Origin: Elusimicrobia bacterium HGW-Elusimicrobia-3
GTDB lineage: Bacteria; Elusimicrobiota; Elusimicrobia; Elusimicrobiales; UBA9959
Length of the DNA stretch: 64,000 nt
NCBI GenBank assembly: GCA_002840355.1
Contig: PHAL01000007.1
Location: 1 to 64,000 of the forward strand
Reading direction: 5' to 3'
Shown here in pieces: positions 32,604-41,286 of this stretch. Position 1 is the stretch's first letter, and each line of letters opens with the position of its first letter. A model generated the notes under the pieces. The model saw only the letters and a program-made list of their open reading frames with translations, made no database searches and was not told the origin of the DNA. The position numbers were made by a program, and so were the translations under genes.

Positions 32604-34019
32604 TTACTTGCGCCAGACGCTGTCGGTCCAGGTCACGAACTCGTCCCACTGCGAGGCCCGGGAGAGCGAGAGGTCGCTGTACTTGGTCTCGTGGAGGTCG
32701 TTGAGCGCGGCCGGCACAGCCTTGATCTTCATCGTGGTGTTGATGGCGATGCCGCCCACCTTGGTGTAATCGTAGCCGTTAACCTTGTCGCCGTTGATGC
32801 CCACGTTGCGCACTACCAGGGCGCCCTTGATGAAGCCCACCAGGTTCTGGGCGGCCTGCCGGGTCTCCTGCGAGCTGGCGTTGGCGCCAAGGATGGAGGC
32901 GAAATCCGCCAGGTCGGCGTAGGCCGCTATCAGCTTTTGCTTGTCGTTGGCGGGGTCGAGGCTGGTGAAGCGGATGACGCCCTGCACGGCGGCGGCGGCG
33001 GCGGCTTCTTCATTGTTGCGCATGGCGGCGTTCGCGAAAGCGTCCAGGTAGCCGGGCAGTTCGCCCAGGGCGGCGGGGCGCACCAGGGACAGCGTGGCGC
33101 CCATGTCGTCGAGGGGCATCGAGATGGGGCCGATGTTCATGCCAGCGGCGTAGAAAGCTTTGTACCACTTAACCAGGTAGTCGCCGAACTGTTCATGCGT
33201 GAAGGCCGGGTTGGCGTTCATGAAGTTGAGCAGGCCGGTATAGTCGAAGCCCTGCGCCAGCATGGTCTCCTCGGAGCCCACGAACAGGCCGGCGTAGTCC
33301 TTCATCTCGTAGAGCACTTCGGCCATCTGCTGCAGGCAGGCGTTCTGCATGACGATGTCGGTGTAGCCGATCTGGCGCATCATCTCTTTCATCTGCGCGG
33401 TGCGGAGATAGTTCTTGGTCTCGTCGTCGAAGAGGATGCCCTTGTTGGCGGTGCCGGTGCCGGCGGGGGCCTGCTCCATCTTGGGGTCGATCCAGCCGAG
33501 GCCGTGGTTCCAGAGCACCAGCATGGTCTTTTTGGCGGGGAAGGTTTTCTTGGACCACTGCGCGAATTCTACGACGCGCTTGTAGTCGCCCATGTCGGCG
33601 TCGGGGTATTCGCCGTACACCTTCTCGCCGGAGGAGAAGACGCCGCCCTTCTTGGTGATCAGCATGCGCCTGGAGCCTTTGCCCTTGATGCCGTGCTCTA
33701 CCACGATGTTGACCTTGTCGGAAGTGCCGACTTCCTTCATCTCTTTAATATCTTTCTCGGCCCATTTGCCCACCAGGCCCATCAGCTGGCTGTCGCTGAG
33801 GTCGTTCTTGGCGTTCATGAACACCATGATGGTCCATTCTTTCACGGGCATCGGCTGCGGCTTATCGGGCTTGATGAAATCGAGGATGCCTTTATCGGCC
33901 TGCATCGCGCGGATGTCGGCGGCGCTGAGGCCGTTGAGGTTGAAGTCCTGGGCGTTCAGGCCGGAGGTCCCGAGGACCAGGGCGGAGAGTACCGCGGAAA
34001 CGAAAGTTTTGTTTATCAT
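32604..34019 (-). CDS. Secreted clostripain-family (C11) cysteine peptidase, divergent paralogue
   Basis: A 471-aa protein with a signal peptide (MINKTFVSAVLSALVLGTSGLNA). The C11 core begins EWTIMVFMNAKNDLSD; the catalytic dyad is His172 in LWNHGLGW and Cys228 in NACLQQM. The residue before Ala-Cys is Asn, where the other three copies in the window have Asp. C11 peptidases cleave after Arg or Lys and often self-activate. The protein is longer and more divergent than the tandem trio at 52.9-57.2 kb. TAGACT (34031-34026) lies exactly 6 nt before the ATG with no Shine-Dalgarno. Confidence 0.85.
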   Translation of the reverse strand: MINKTFVSAVLSALVLGTSGLNAQDFNLNGLSAADIRAMQADKGILDFIKPDKPQPMPVKEWTIMVFMNAKNDLSDSQLMGLVGKWAEKDIKEMKEVGTSDKVNIVVEHGIKGKGSRRMLITKKGGVFSSGEKVYGEYPDADMGDYKRVVEFAQWSKKTFPAKKTMLVLWNHGLGWIDPKMEQAPAGTGTANKGILFDDETKNYLRTAQMKEMMRQIGYTDIVMQNACLQQMAEVLYEMKDYAGLFVGSEETMLAQGFDYTGLLNFMNANPAFTHEQFGDYLVKWYKAFYAAGMNIGPISMPLDDMGATLSLVRPAALGELPGYLDAFANAAMRNNEEAAAAAAVQGVIRFTSLDPANDKQKLIAAYADLADFASILGANASSQETRQAAQNLVGFIKGALVVRNVGINGDKVNGYDYTKVGGIAINTTMKIKAVPAALNDLHETKYSDLSLSRASQWDEFVTWTDSVWRK

Positions 34020-34225
34020 GCTTATAGTCTAGCGCTTAACCGGGCCCGGCAGTAGAGGCGGAGGGCCCAAAACGGCGCAGTTTTAGGGCCTAGGCCCGCC
34101 TAGGCCTTTTGGAATATATATAGATCAGATAGGCCCCCGGCGCGTGGCTATTGGACGGCTCTCATTGGTATAATAAAGATATCTATAGCGCCGGCGCGGC
34201 GGTCCGCCCGGCGAGTAAGGAGCGA
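34020..34225. other. Intergenic region with GGCC-rich palindromic motifs
   Basis: A divergent gap with GGGCCC, GGGCCTAGGCCC and CCTAGGCC clusters at 34071-34106, then an AT-rich stretch (TATATATAG). The promoter of the C11 gene lies at the left end; TATAAT (around 34170) may serve the glycan cluster on the right. I see no gene. Confidence 0.45.
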
Positions 34226-35218
34226 ATGAAGGCGAAGCTTTCCATCGTAGCCGGATTCCTTGTCAGCGGGCTGCTGCTTTACCTGGCCCTGCGCAACATC
34301 GATTTCTCCAACCTCGCGGCCATCTATTCCAGGGTGGACCCGGTCTACCTGCTGCCTTTCGCCCTGGTGGGCGTGCTGGAACTCGTGGTGCGCGGCGCGC
34401 GCTGGCGCCTGCTGCTAAAGCCCTCCAACCCGGCGGTCGGCGTCCTCGACGCTTTCAGGCTGGAGACCGCGGGGCTGGCCCTGAACAATATCCTGCCCAT
34501 GCGCCTGGGTGAACTGGCCCGCGCCACTTTCGTGTCGCGCCTGTTCAAAATTCCGCTGCTGACCGTGCTGGCCACCATCCTGGTGGAGCGGCTCGTGGAC
34601 GTCATAGTCCTGATGGTTATGTTCGTGGCCGCGGCGCGGCTGGGGGGCATCACCGGCGGCTTCCTGGAATATGACGGCCTGCTCTGGGCGCTGTTCGGCG
34701 GCGTGGCCGCGGCCATGGCCGCCCTGATCTTCGCCGACGAACTGGTGTCCCACGCCTGGTTCTCCGGCTTCTTCTCGCGTTTTCCGCGGCTGCGCTCCCT
34801 GTTCGAGCGGGTGGCGATGGGCGTTAAAGGCTTTCATTCTTTCAAGAGCGGCGCGCTGATACTGCTGTTCGCCGCGCTGCAGTGGCTTCTCGACGCCGTG
34901 AACTTCGTGCTGCTGGGCTTCGCTTTCGGCCTGAGCGGCGTTATAGATATCTACAAAGGCGTCGCGCTGATCTTCGCCGGCGCGGCGGCCGCCTCCGTGC
35001 CCGGCATGCCCGGCTACTTCGGCAACTTCGAGCTGGTGCTGACCAGGGTGCTGGTCTCCTGGGGGATAGCCGGGGATACCGCTTTCGCCTACGCTTCTTA
35101 TTCCCACGTGGCCGGCTACCTGCTGGTCACGCTGCTCGGCATTTTCTTCTTCTACCAGATGGGCCAGTCGCTGGGCAAGGTGTGGGGCGAGTTCACCGCC
35201 CGCCGGGAGGCGAAATGA
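34226..35218 (+). CDS. UPF0104 / lysylphosphatidylglycerol synthase-like (AglD-type) integral membrane protein
   Basis: A 330-aa protein with about eight hydrophobic helices. LALRNIDFSNLAAIYSRVDPVYLLP, RGARWRLLLKP, NNILPMRLGELARA and the late FAGAAAASVPGMPGYFGNFELV are signatures of the LPG_synthase_TM / UPF0104 family. Many members are stand-alone flippase-like or glycosyltransferase-associated proteins in surface-glycan clusters, which fits the genes that follow. The catalytic LPG synthase domain is absent. ATG 34226 has a TAAGGAG Shine-Dalgarno. The stop overlaps the GT4 start (ATGA). Confidence 0.82.
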   Translation: MKAKLSIVAGFLVSGLLLYLALRNIDFSNLAAIYSRVDPVYLLPFALVGVLELVVRGARWRLLLKPSNPAVGVLDAFRLETAGLALNNILPMRLGELARATFVSRLFKIPLLTVLATILVERLVDVIVLMVMFVAAARLGGITGGFLEYDGLLWALFGGVAAAMAALIFADELVSHAWFSGFFSRFPRLRSLFERVAMGVKGFHSFKSGALILLFAALQWLLDAVNFVLLGFAFGLSGVIDIYKGVALIFAGAAAASVPGMPGYFGNFELVLTRVLVSWGIAGDTAFAYASYSHVAGYLLVTLLGIFFFYQMGQSLGKVWGEFTARREAK

Positions 35219-36378
35219 CCCCCGCCGTGAATTCCGTGGTAATGCTCAGCCAGACTTTTTATCCGGCGATGGGGGGCTCCGAGAAGCAGGCGCTGTCGCT
35301 GTCTCGCTCCCTGGCCGGGAGGGGGCTGCGCGTGACCGTGCTCACCCGCCAGCCCGGCGGTCTTCCGGCCGCGGAGGACATGGGCGGCGTGCTGGTGCGG
35401 CGGCTGCCGGTGTTCGGGCCGCGGGCGGTGGATTCCGCCCTGTTCATGCTGAAAAGTTTTTTCTGGCTGCTCGCTCACCGCTCCGAGTACGACGCGGTGC
35501 ACGTGCACCTGGCCTCCTCCCCGGCGGTGGCGGCCGTGCTGGCCGGGCGCCTGACCGGCCGGCGCACCCTGGTGAAGCTGGGCGGCGGCCGCGGCGTCGA
35601 CGAGATCACTCTTTCCATGGGTACGCTGCTGGGCCGGCTGAAGCTGGCTTTTTTCCGCGCCGCCAGGCCTGAACTGCTGGTGATGAACGGCGAGGTGTAT
35701 GACTGGCTGAAGGGTACGAAAGAATTTTCCGGACTGCGGCTGCGCCAGTTCCGCAACGGCGTGGACACCGGCCGCTACACCCCGCCGCTCTATAATGAAA
35801 AAATAAACGCCAAGACCGCGCTGGGCCTCGATAACGCGGCGCTGTTCCTGTTCGTGGGCCGGCTCTCGCCTGAGAAGCGCGTGAAGGAATTCATAGAGGC
35901 TTGGGCCGAGCTCTTCAGCGAGGAAGCCGCCCCGCCCAAAGCCCGGCTGCTTATCGTGGGAGACGGGCCCGAGCGCGCCGCGCTGGAGCGGGCCGTGGCC
36001 GACCTGGGCTTGGCCGGCAGTGTTACGCTGGCCGGCCGCAAGGAGGACCTGCTGCCGTATTACCAGGCGGCCGACGTCTTCATCCTGCCGTCCATTTCCG
36101 AGGGGCTGTCCAACTCCATGCTGGAGGCGATGGCCTGCGGCGTGGCGGTGCTGGCCAGCCGCGTGGGCGGCGCCCGGGACGCGATAGAGCCAGGCGTGAG
36201 CGGCTGCCTGTTCGACCCGCTCAGCCGCGCCGAGCTCAAGGCCTGCCTGCGCCGGCACCTGGCCGACCGCGGCCTGGCCCTGCGGATGGGCGAGGCCGCC
36301 CGCCGGACCGCCGTGGAGAAGTATTCCATGGCGCGGGTCACCGACGATATTCTGCGGATCTACGAGGGGGAAGTTTGA
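35215..36378 (+). CDS. Glycosyltransferase family 4
   Basis: A 387-aa GT-B protein. The N-terminal donor-side loop is TFYPAMGGSEKQALSLSRSLA. The C-terminal domain starts FVGRLSPEKRVKEFIEAWA; GDGPERAALERAVADLGL, AADVFILPSISEGLSNSMLEAMACGVAVLAS (the EGxSNSxLEAMAxG nucleotide-sugar motif) and VGGARDAIEPGVSGCLFDP follow. It probably adds a sugar to a lipid-linked glycan at the cytoplasmic face. The ATG overlaps the preceding stop, and the next gene's TTG overlaps this stop, so three genes are coupled. Confidence 0.9.
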   Translation: MTPAVNSVVMLSQTFYPAMGGSEKQALSLSRSLAGRGLRVTVLTRQPGGLPAAEDMGGVLVRRLPVFGPRAVDSALFMLKSFFWLLAHRSEYDAVHVHLASSPAVAAVLAGRLTGRRTLVKLGGGRGVDEITLSMGTLLGRLKLAFFRAARPELLVMNGEVYDWLKGTKEFSGLRLRQFRNGVDTGRYTPPLYNEKINAKTALGLDNAALFLFVGRLSPEKRVKEFIEAWAELFSEEAAPPKARLLIVGDGPERAALERAVADLGLAGSVTLAGRKEDLLPYYQAADVFILPSISEGLSNSMLEAMACGVAVLASRVGGARDAIEPGVSGCLFDPLSRAELKACLRRHLADRGLALRMGEAARRTAVEKYSMARVTDDILRIYEGEV

Positions 36379-37931
36379 GCGCCCGCCGCGGACTGCTGAA
36401 GACCGAGTCCTACCGCTCCGGCATAGCCCTGTCGGTGGGCTTCAGCCTGCTGGCCAAGCTCATAGCGCTGGCCTCCAGCCTGGTGCTGGCGGCGCTGTTC
36501 GGGACCAGCGGGGAAATGGACGTCTACCTGTACGTGTTCTTCGCCGCCGCGCTGGTCACCACCTTTATTTCGGCGCTGAACTCCTCGGTCATCATCCCGG
36601 AGGCGATGCGTCTGGCCGGCCAGGAGAGCGAGGGCGTCAGCCGGGAATTTCTGAATTTCTTTCTGTACGCTTACGGGGCCCTCGGGGTGGCGGTTTCCGG
36701 CGTCTTCCTGATCAGCCCGGCGGCCGCATTCGGGGCCGTGTCTCGGTTCGAGCCGGGGCTGCTGGCCGCCAACTCCGGTTTGCTCTACGCGGCCCTGCCG
36801 CTCTTCCCGCTGATGCTGGTGTCCGGCTACCTCTCCGACGTGCTGGCGTCGCGCAAGTATTTCACCATGCCGATGATAGCGGCCATGTGCAACAACGCTT
36901 TTGTGCTCCTGTTCGTGCTGGCTTTCAGCGGGCGCTGGGGCGTCAGTAGCGCGCTGTACGGCCTGTGCGCCGCCCACGCGCTGCAGTCCCTCGCGCTCGG
37001 CTGGTTCATGGCCGGCAGCCTGGGGTGGAGCTTCGCCGTCCCGACGGCGCGCCCGTCGCGCCGGATGTTCGGGGACGTGCTTTTCGCCCAGCTCGGCAAC
37101 CTGGCCACCGCGGTCTCGGCGTATGTGCCCATGTTCCTGCTCAGCGGCTTCGACCGCGGCACCGTCAGCGCCATGAACTACGGCCGGCAAGCGGCGGAGT
37201 TCCCGAATAATTTCATCACGCAGCAGTTCTCGTCCGTGGCCGGCATCAAGCTCAACGAGGTTCTCGCCCAGCGCCGCATGGATGAAGCGGGCAGGGTGTT
37301 CCTGGCCTCGATGAGGGGGCTCTCTTTCGCGCTTGTGCCCCTGAGCCTGTTCGGAGCTTTCTACTCCCGCGAGATCGTGGGGATATTGTTCGGCCGGGGC
37401 GCTTTTGGCCCCGCTTCGGTGGAGGCGGCCTCGGGTTTTTTTCTGCTCTTCGCTCTCCTGCTGCCGTTCTACGGCACTAACGCCGTGGTCACCCGGCTTT
37501 TCCTCGCGGCACGGAAGGTGCGGGAGGCGTTCTGGTACCAGCTGGTGATGAACCTGCTCCTGGCCGGCATCATAGCGGCCTGCGTGGCGAGGTTCGGCGC
37601 GCTCGGCTACCCGGCCGGCCTGCTGGCCTTCTATGTCCTGACCCTTTTCACGGCCGGCCTGCTTACCGGCCGGCATTTTCCCGGGGTACGGTATTGGAGC
37701 GGGATCTGGTACCTGGCCAGGGTCGCGGCTTTGGACATCGCGCTGCTGCTGCCGGTCTGGTACGCGGCAGCGCGCTTCGGACCGGAAAACGCGTTGCTCC
37801 GCGCCGCGCTGGCCGCGGCCGTCTATTTCGGGCTGCTCGCGTGGCTGTCGGTACGGCTCGGGATCAACGAGGATTTCCGGCAGGCCGTGGCCGGCCTGAA
37901 AGGCAGAATAACGGGGGCAATGTCGAGTTAA
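36375..37931 (+). CDS. MurJ/MviN-type lipid-linked oligosaccharide flippase
   Basis: About 518 aa with 12-14 hydrophobic helices. The N-terminus (SYRSGIALSVGFSLLAKLIALASSLVLAALFGTSGEMDVYLYVFF) and SGFDRGTVSAMNYGRQAAEFPNNFITQQFSSVAGIKLNEV match the MOP-superfamily MurJ/MviN layout; GILFGRGAFGPASVEAAS is the conserved MviN segment. In this neighbourhood it more likely moves a glycan intermediate than lipid II, though either is possible. The start is TTG 36375, preceded by GAGGGGG and overlapping the GT4 stop as TTGA; no closer ATG or GTG fits. Confidence 0.85.
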   Translation: MSARRGLLKTESYRSGIALSVGFSLLAKLIALASSLVLAALFGTSGEMDVYLYVFFAAALVTTFISALNSSVIIPEAMRLAGQESEGVSREFLNFFLYAYGALGVAVSGVFLISPAAAFGAVSRFEPGLLAANSGLLYAALPLFPLMLVSGYLSDVLASRKYFTMPMIAAMCNNAFVLLFVLAFSGRWGVSSALYGLCAAHALQSLALGWFMAGSLGWSFAVPTARPSRRMFGDVLFAQLGNLATAVSAYVPMFLLSGFDRGTVSAMNYGRQAAEFPNNFITQQFSSVAGIKLNEVLAQRRMDEAGRVFLASMRGLSFALVPLSLFGAFYSREIVGILFGRGAFGPASVEAASGFFLLFALLLPFYGTNAVVTRLFLAARKVREAFWYQLVMNLLLAGIIAACVARFGALGYPAGLLAFYVLTLFTAGLLTGRHFPGVRYWSGIWYLARVAALDIALLLPVWYAAARFGPENALLRAALAAAVYFGLLAWLSVRLGINEDFRQAVAGLKGRITGAMSS

Positions 37932-37961
37932 CAGCCGGGCGGCCGGCTTACCGGAGAATTT

Positions 37962-39869
37962 ATGTGCGGAATATGCGGCATCTATAATTACGGTTCGGGT
38001 CTGCCCGTAGAAAAGGCGGACCTGAAGGCCATGAACGACCTGATCGTCCACCGCGGCCCCGACGACGAGGGTTACTACACGGACCGCGATCTTGGGCTGG
38101 CGATGCGGCGCCTCTCTATCATCGATCTCTCCACCGGCCACCAGCCGCTCTCCAACGAGGACGGCACCGTGTGGGTAGTGCTCAACGGCGAGATCTACAA
38201 TTTCCAGGAGCTGCGCGCCGGCCTGCTGGCGCGGGGGCATAAATTCAAGACCAAGACCGACACCGAGGTGCTGGTGCACCTTTACGAGGAGAAGGGGGAG
38301 GATTTCCCGAAAGAACTGCGGGGCATGTTCGCCGCGGCCGTCTGGGATAAGCGGCGCCGGCGCCTGGTGCTGGCCCGGGACCGCATAGGCAAGAAGCCTC
38401 TTTTTTACGCGCAGACGCCGGCAGGACTGGCTTTCGCCTCCGAGCTGCGCGCGCTGCTGGCGGTAAAGGATATGCCGCGCGAGCTGGACCTGCGCGCGAT
38501 AGACGCGTACCTGACGCTGCAGTACGTCCCCAGCCCGCTGTCCGTGTTCAAAGGCATTAAAAAGCTGGAGCCCGGTTCCGTGCTGGTGATGGAGGACGGG
38601 GCGGTCTCCGTTTCCAGGTACTGGAACCTGCCGTTGGGAGCGGAGAAACTGGGGCATGTGCCCCTTGGGGAGCTGAAGGAGCGGCTGCGGTACGAGCTGG
38701 AAGAAGCCACGCGCATACGGATGATCTCCGACGTGCCCCTGGGCGCTTTCCTGTCGGGAGGCATAGATTCTTCGGTGATCGTGGCGCTGATGGCGAAACA
38801 TTCGGCGTCGCCGGTAAAGACGTTCGCGATAGGCTTCAAAGAGGAGAAGTTTTCCGAACTGAGCTACGCGCGCCAGGTGGCGAAGATGTACGGCACCGAG
38901 CACACCGAGTTTACGGTAGAGGCGAAAATGGCCGACGTGCTGGAGAAGCTGGTTTGGCATTACTCGGAGCCTTACGCCGACTCCAGCGCGCTGCCTTCCT
39001 ACTTCGTCTCTCGCGAGACGCGCAAGGCGGTGACGGTGGCGCTAAACGGCGACGGCGGGGATGAATGCTTCGGCGGCTACCTGCGCTACGTCGCGATGAA
39101 CATAGATTCTTACTGGCACCTGATGCCGAACCCCGTGAAAAGGGCGATGCTCGCGTCCACGCACCTGTTCCCGAAGCGGGCCCCCTATAATTTCTTCTGG
39201 AGGGCCGAGAAATTCATAAAGGCCTCGCTGCAGGAGAGCCTGCCGCTGCGCTACCTGTCCACGATATCGATATTCGGTCCTAACGAGAAGGACGGGCTTT
39301 TCTCTCCGGGCTATGTCAACGCGCTGGGCCGCGACTTCCGCTACGGCGAGCATTATATCTCCAAACTTTTCGAGGAGGCCGAGGGGCAGGACCTGGCCGG
39401 CAAGATGAGCTACGTGGACTTCCGCTCCTACCTGCCCGAGTGCCTGATGGTGAAGATGGACATCGCCTCGATGGCCAACTCGCTGGAGGCGCGCTCGCCC
39501 TTCCTGGACCAGAACGTGGTGGAGTTCGCCTTCCGGCTCCCGGGCAACCTGAAGCTGCGCGGCCTGCGGGGGACCAAGTGGCTGCTCAAGGAGTCCTTCA
39601 AGGATATGCTGCCGCCGGAGATCTACGGCCGCGGCAAGATGGGGTTCGGCATACCGCTCGGCCCTTGGTTCAAGGGCGAGCTTAAGGATTACTGGGCCGG
39701 GGTCTGCCTTTCGCAGAAGGCCCTCGGCCGGGGCTATTTCAACGCGCCGCATTTGTTCCGGCTCTGGGACGAGCACCAGAGCGGACGCCGCGACCACGGC
39801 TACAAGCTCTGGACGCTGCTGATGCTGGAACTGTGGCACAAGCAGTTCGCTGACGATTTTAAACTATGA
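37962..39869 (+). CDS. asnB: Glutamine-dependent asparagine synthetase-like amidotransferase
   Basis: A 635-aa protein. The N-terminal Ntn glutaminase domain starts MCGICGIYNYG, with the catalytic Cys exposed after Met removal; HRGPDDEGYY, RRLSIIDLSTGHQPLSNEDG and LNGEIYNFQELR follow. The synthetase domain has the PP-loop FLSGGIDSSVIVALM near residue 265, and GDGGDECFGGYLRY. It makes asparagine or amidates a sugar acid. Its place between a flippase and glycan genes, and its length, resemble amidotransferases of polysaccharide clusters, so the acceptor may be a sugar. It starts 30 nt after the flippase; the Shine-Dalgarno is GGAGAA. Confidence 0.88.
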   Translation: MCGICGIYNYGSGLPVEKADLKAMNDLIVHRGPDDEGYYTDRDLGLAMRRLSIIDLSTGHQPLSNEDGTVWVVLNGEIYNFQELRAGLLARGHKFKTKTDTEVLVHLYEEKGEDFPKELRGMFAAAVWDKRRRRLVLARDRIGKKPLFYAQTPAGLAFASELRALLAVKDMPRELDLRAIDAYLTLQYVPSPLSVFKGIKKLEPGSVLVMEDGAVSVSRYWNLPLGAEKLGHVPLGELKERLRYELEEATRIRMISDVPLGAFLSGGIDSSVIVALMAKHSASPVKTFAIGFKEEKFSELSYARQVAKMYGTEHTEFTVEAKMADVLEKLVWHYSEPYADSSALPSYFVSRETRKAVTVALNGDGGDECFGGYLRYVAMNIDSYWHLMPNPVKRAMLASTHLFPKRAPYNFFWRAEKFIKASLQESLPLRYLSTISIFGPNEKDGLFSPGYVNALGRDFRYGEHYISKLFEEAEGQDLAGKMSYVDFRSYLPECLMVKMDIASMANSLEARSPFLDQNVVEFAFRLPGNLKLRGLRGTKWLLKESFKDMLPPEIYGRGKMGFGIPLGPWFKGELKDYWAGVCLSQKALGRGYFNAPHLFRLWDEHQSGRRDHGYKLWTLLMLELWHKQFADDFKL

Positions 39870-40318
39870 AAATAGTGCTGATAAACCCCGACATCCCCTG
39901 GAACGCCGGCAATATCGGCCGCACCTGCGTGGCCACCGGCACGGAGCTGGCTTTCGTCGGGAAGATGGGGTTCAACCTGAGCGACAAGGAGATACGCCGC
40001 TCGGGTCTGGATTACTGGCAGTTCCTGAAGCACTCGGTGCACGCGGATTTCGAAGCGTTCCTGAAGACCCTGCCCGAAAACCCGTCGCTGATCTTCTTCT
40101 CTACCCGGGGCGGGAAGACCTACTGGGAAGCGCCGTATCGGGAAGATTCCTGCCTGGTCTTCGGCGCCGAGACGGCGGGCTTTCCGGACGAGATCTACGA
40201 GAAGTACGCCGACCGGATGTACCGCATACCGATGTGGTCCGACCGAGTGCGTTCACTGAACCTTTCCACCTCCGCCGGGGTGGCGCTTTACGAAGGGCTA
40301 AGGCAAGTTCGTCAATAG
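39866..40318 (+). CDS. trmL: tRNA (cytidine/uridine-34 2'-O)-methyltransferase
   Basis: A 150-aa SPOUT protein, typical of TrmL. INPDIPWNAGNIGRTCVATGTELAFVGKMGF is motif 1, LVFGAETAGFPDEIYEKY motif 2 (GxExxGlP), and YRIPMWSDRVRSLNLSTSAGVALYEGLRQ motif 3 with the trefoil-knot SAM site. It methylates the wobble ribose of tRNA-Leu isoacceptors. Its ATG overlaps the asnB stop (ATGA), an unexpected partner, so it is probably a passenger of the glycan operon. Confidence 0.93.
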   Translation: MKIVLINPDIPWNAGNIGRTCVATGTELAFVGKMGFNLSDKEIRRSGLDYWQFLKHSVHADFEAFLKTLPENPSLIFFSTRGGKTYWEAPYREDSCLVFGAETAGFPDEIYEKYADRMYRIPMWSDRVRSLNLSTSAGVALYEGLRQVRQ

Positions 40319-40332
40319 TGTAAAATATCCCG

Positions 40333-41280
40333 ATGAAAGAAAAGCTGCTAAGAGTTCTTTGCTGCCCGGCCTGTGCCGCCGACCTGGCGCTGAAGGCCGC
40401 CGCGGAAGCCGGCGGCGAGGTGCTGGAAGGCGAGCTTACCTGCCGCGGCTGCGGCAAAACCTACCCTGTCCGCAACTCCGTGCCGCGTTTCGTGGAGACC
40501 GACAAGTACGTAGGGAATTTCAGCTTCGAGTGGCTCTTTTATAGAAAAACGCAGCTGGACAGCCACAACCGGGCCGAGTCCTCCAGGAACGATTTCATCC
40601 TTAAGACCGGGCGGGCGCCCGCGGACCTGGCCGGCAAGCTGGTGCTGGACGTGGGCTGCGGCACGGGGCGCTTCATGGAGATCGCCGGCGGCGGCGGCGC
40701 CGAAGTGGTCGGGGTGGACCTCTCTTTCGCGGTGGAGACCGCCGCCGAGAACATGAAGGGCAGGGCGAACGCCCATGTGGTGCAGGCCGACGTCTTTCAC
40801 CTGCCGTTCAAGCCCGGTTCTTTCGATTTCATCTACAGCCTCGGCGTGCTGCACCATACGCCGTCCACCCGCGAGGCCTTCCTGCGGCTGCCGCCGCTGC
40901 TCGCGCAGCGGGGCGAGGCCTCTATCTGGGTGTATTCCGCCGAGACCCGCTACGAGCGGGTGCGCAACGCCTTCACCGACTTCTACCGCTTCTTCACCTG
41001 CCGCATGCCGATACGCCTGTTGTGGCTGCTCTGCCACGCGGCGGTGCCGCTCTATTTCCTCAAGCGCCTGGGCAAGCCCGGGGCCCTGCTGGAGATGGTG
41101 CTGCCTACCTCGATGAGCCCCCGGGCCGAGGAGCGGGTGCTGGACACTTTCGACTGGTATTCCCCGAGGTACCAGTTCAAACACACATATTCTGAAGTCG
41201 AAGGGTGGTTCAGGGAGGCCGGCCTCAAGCCGCGCCGCCTGGGTTTCCCGGTCGCCGTGACAGGGGTGAAACAGGAGTAG
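40333..41280 (+). CDS. SAM-dependent methyltransferase with N-terminal Trm112-like zinc ribbon
   Basis: A 315-aa protein. Residues 10-45 hold a four-Cys ribbon (CCPACAADL, then CRGCGKTYPVRNSVPRF), as in Trm112/UPF0434. The class I methyltransferase core follows: VLDVGCGTGRFMEIA near residue 105, VVGVDLS, VQADVFHLPFKPGSFDFIYSLGVLHH. Such proteins are common in O-antigen and capsule clusters, where they methylate sugars or act as regulators; the acceptor is unknown. The start is 14 nt after trmL. The gene converges with the following minus-strand glycosyltransferase. Confidence 0.85.
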   Translation: MKEKLLRVLCCPACAADLALKAAAEAGGEVLEGELTCRGCGKTYPVRNSVPRFVETDKYVGNFSFEWLFYRKTQLDSHNRAESSRNDFILKTGRAPADLAGKLVLDVGCGTGRFMEIAGGGGAEVVGVDLSFAVETAAENMKGRANAHVVQADVFHLPFKPGSFDFIYSLGVLHHTPSTREAFLRLPPLLAQRGEASIWVYSAETRYERVRNAFTDFYRFFTCRMPIRLLWLLCHAAVPLYFLKRLGKPGALLEMVLPTSMSPRAEERVLDTFDWYSPRYQFKHTYSEVEGWFREAGLKPRRLGFPVAVTGVKQE

Positions 41281-41286
41281 AGCCGC

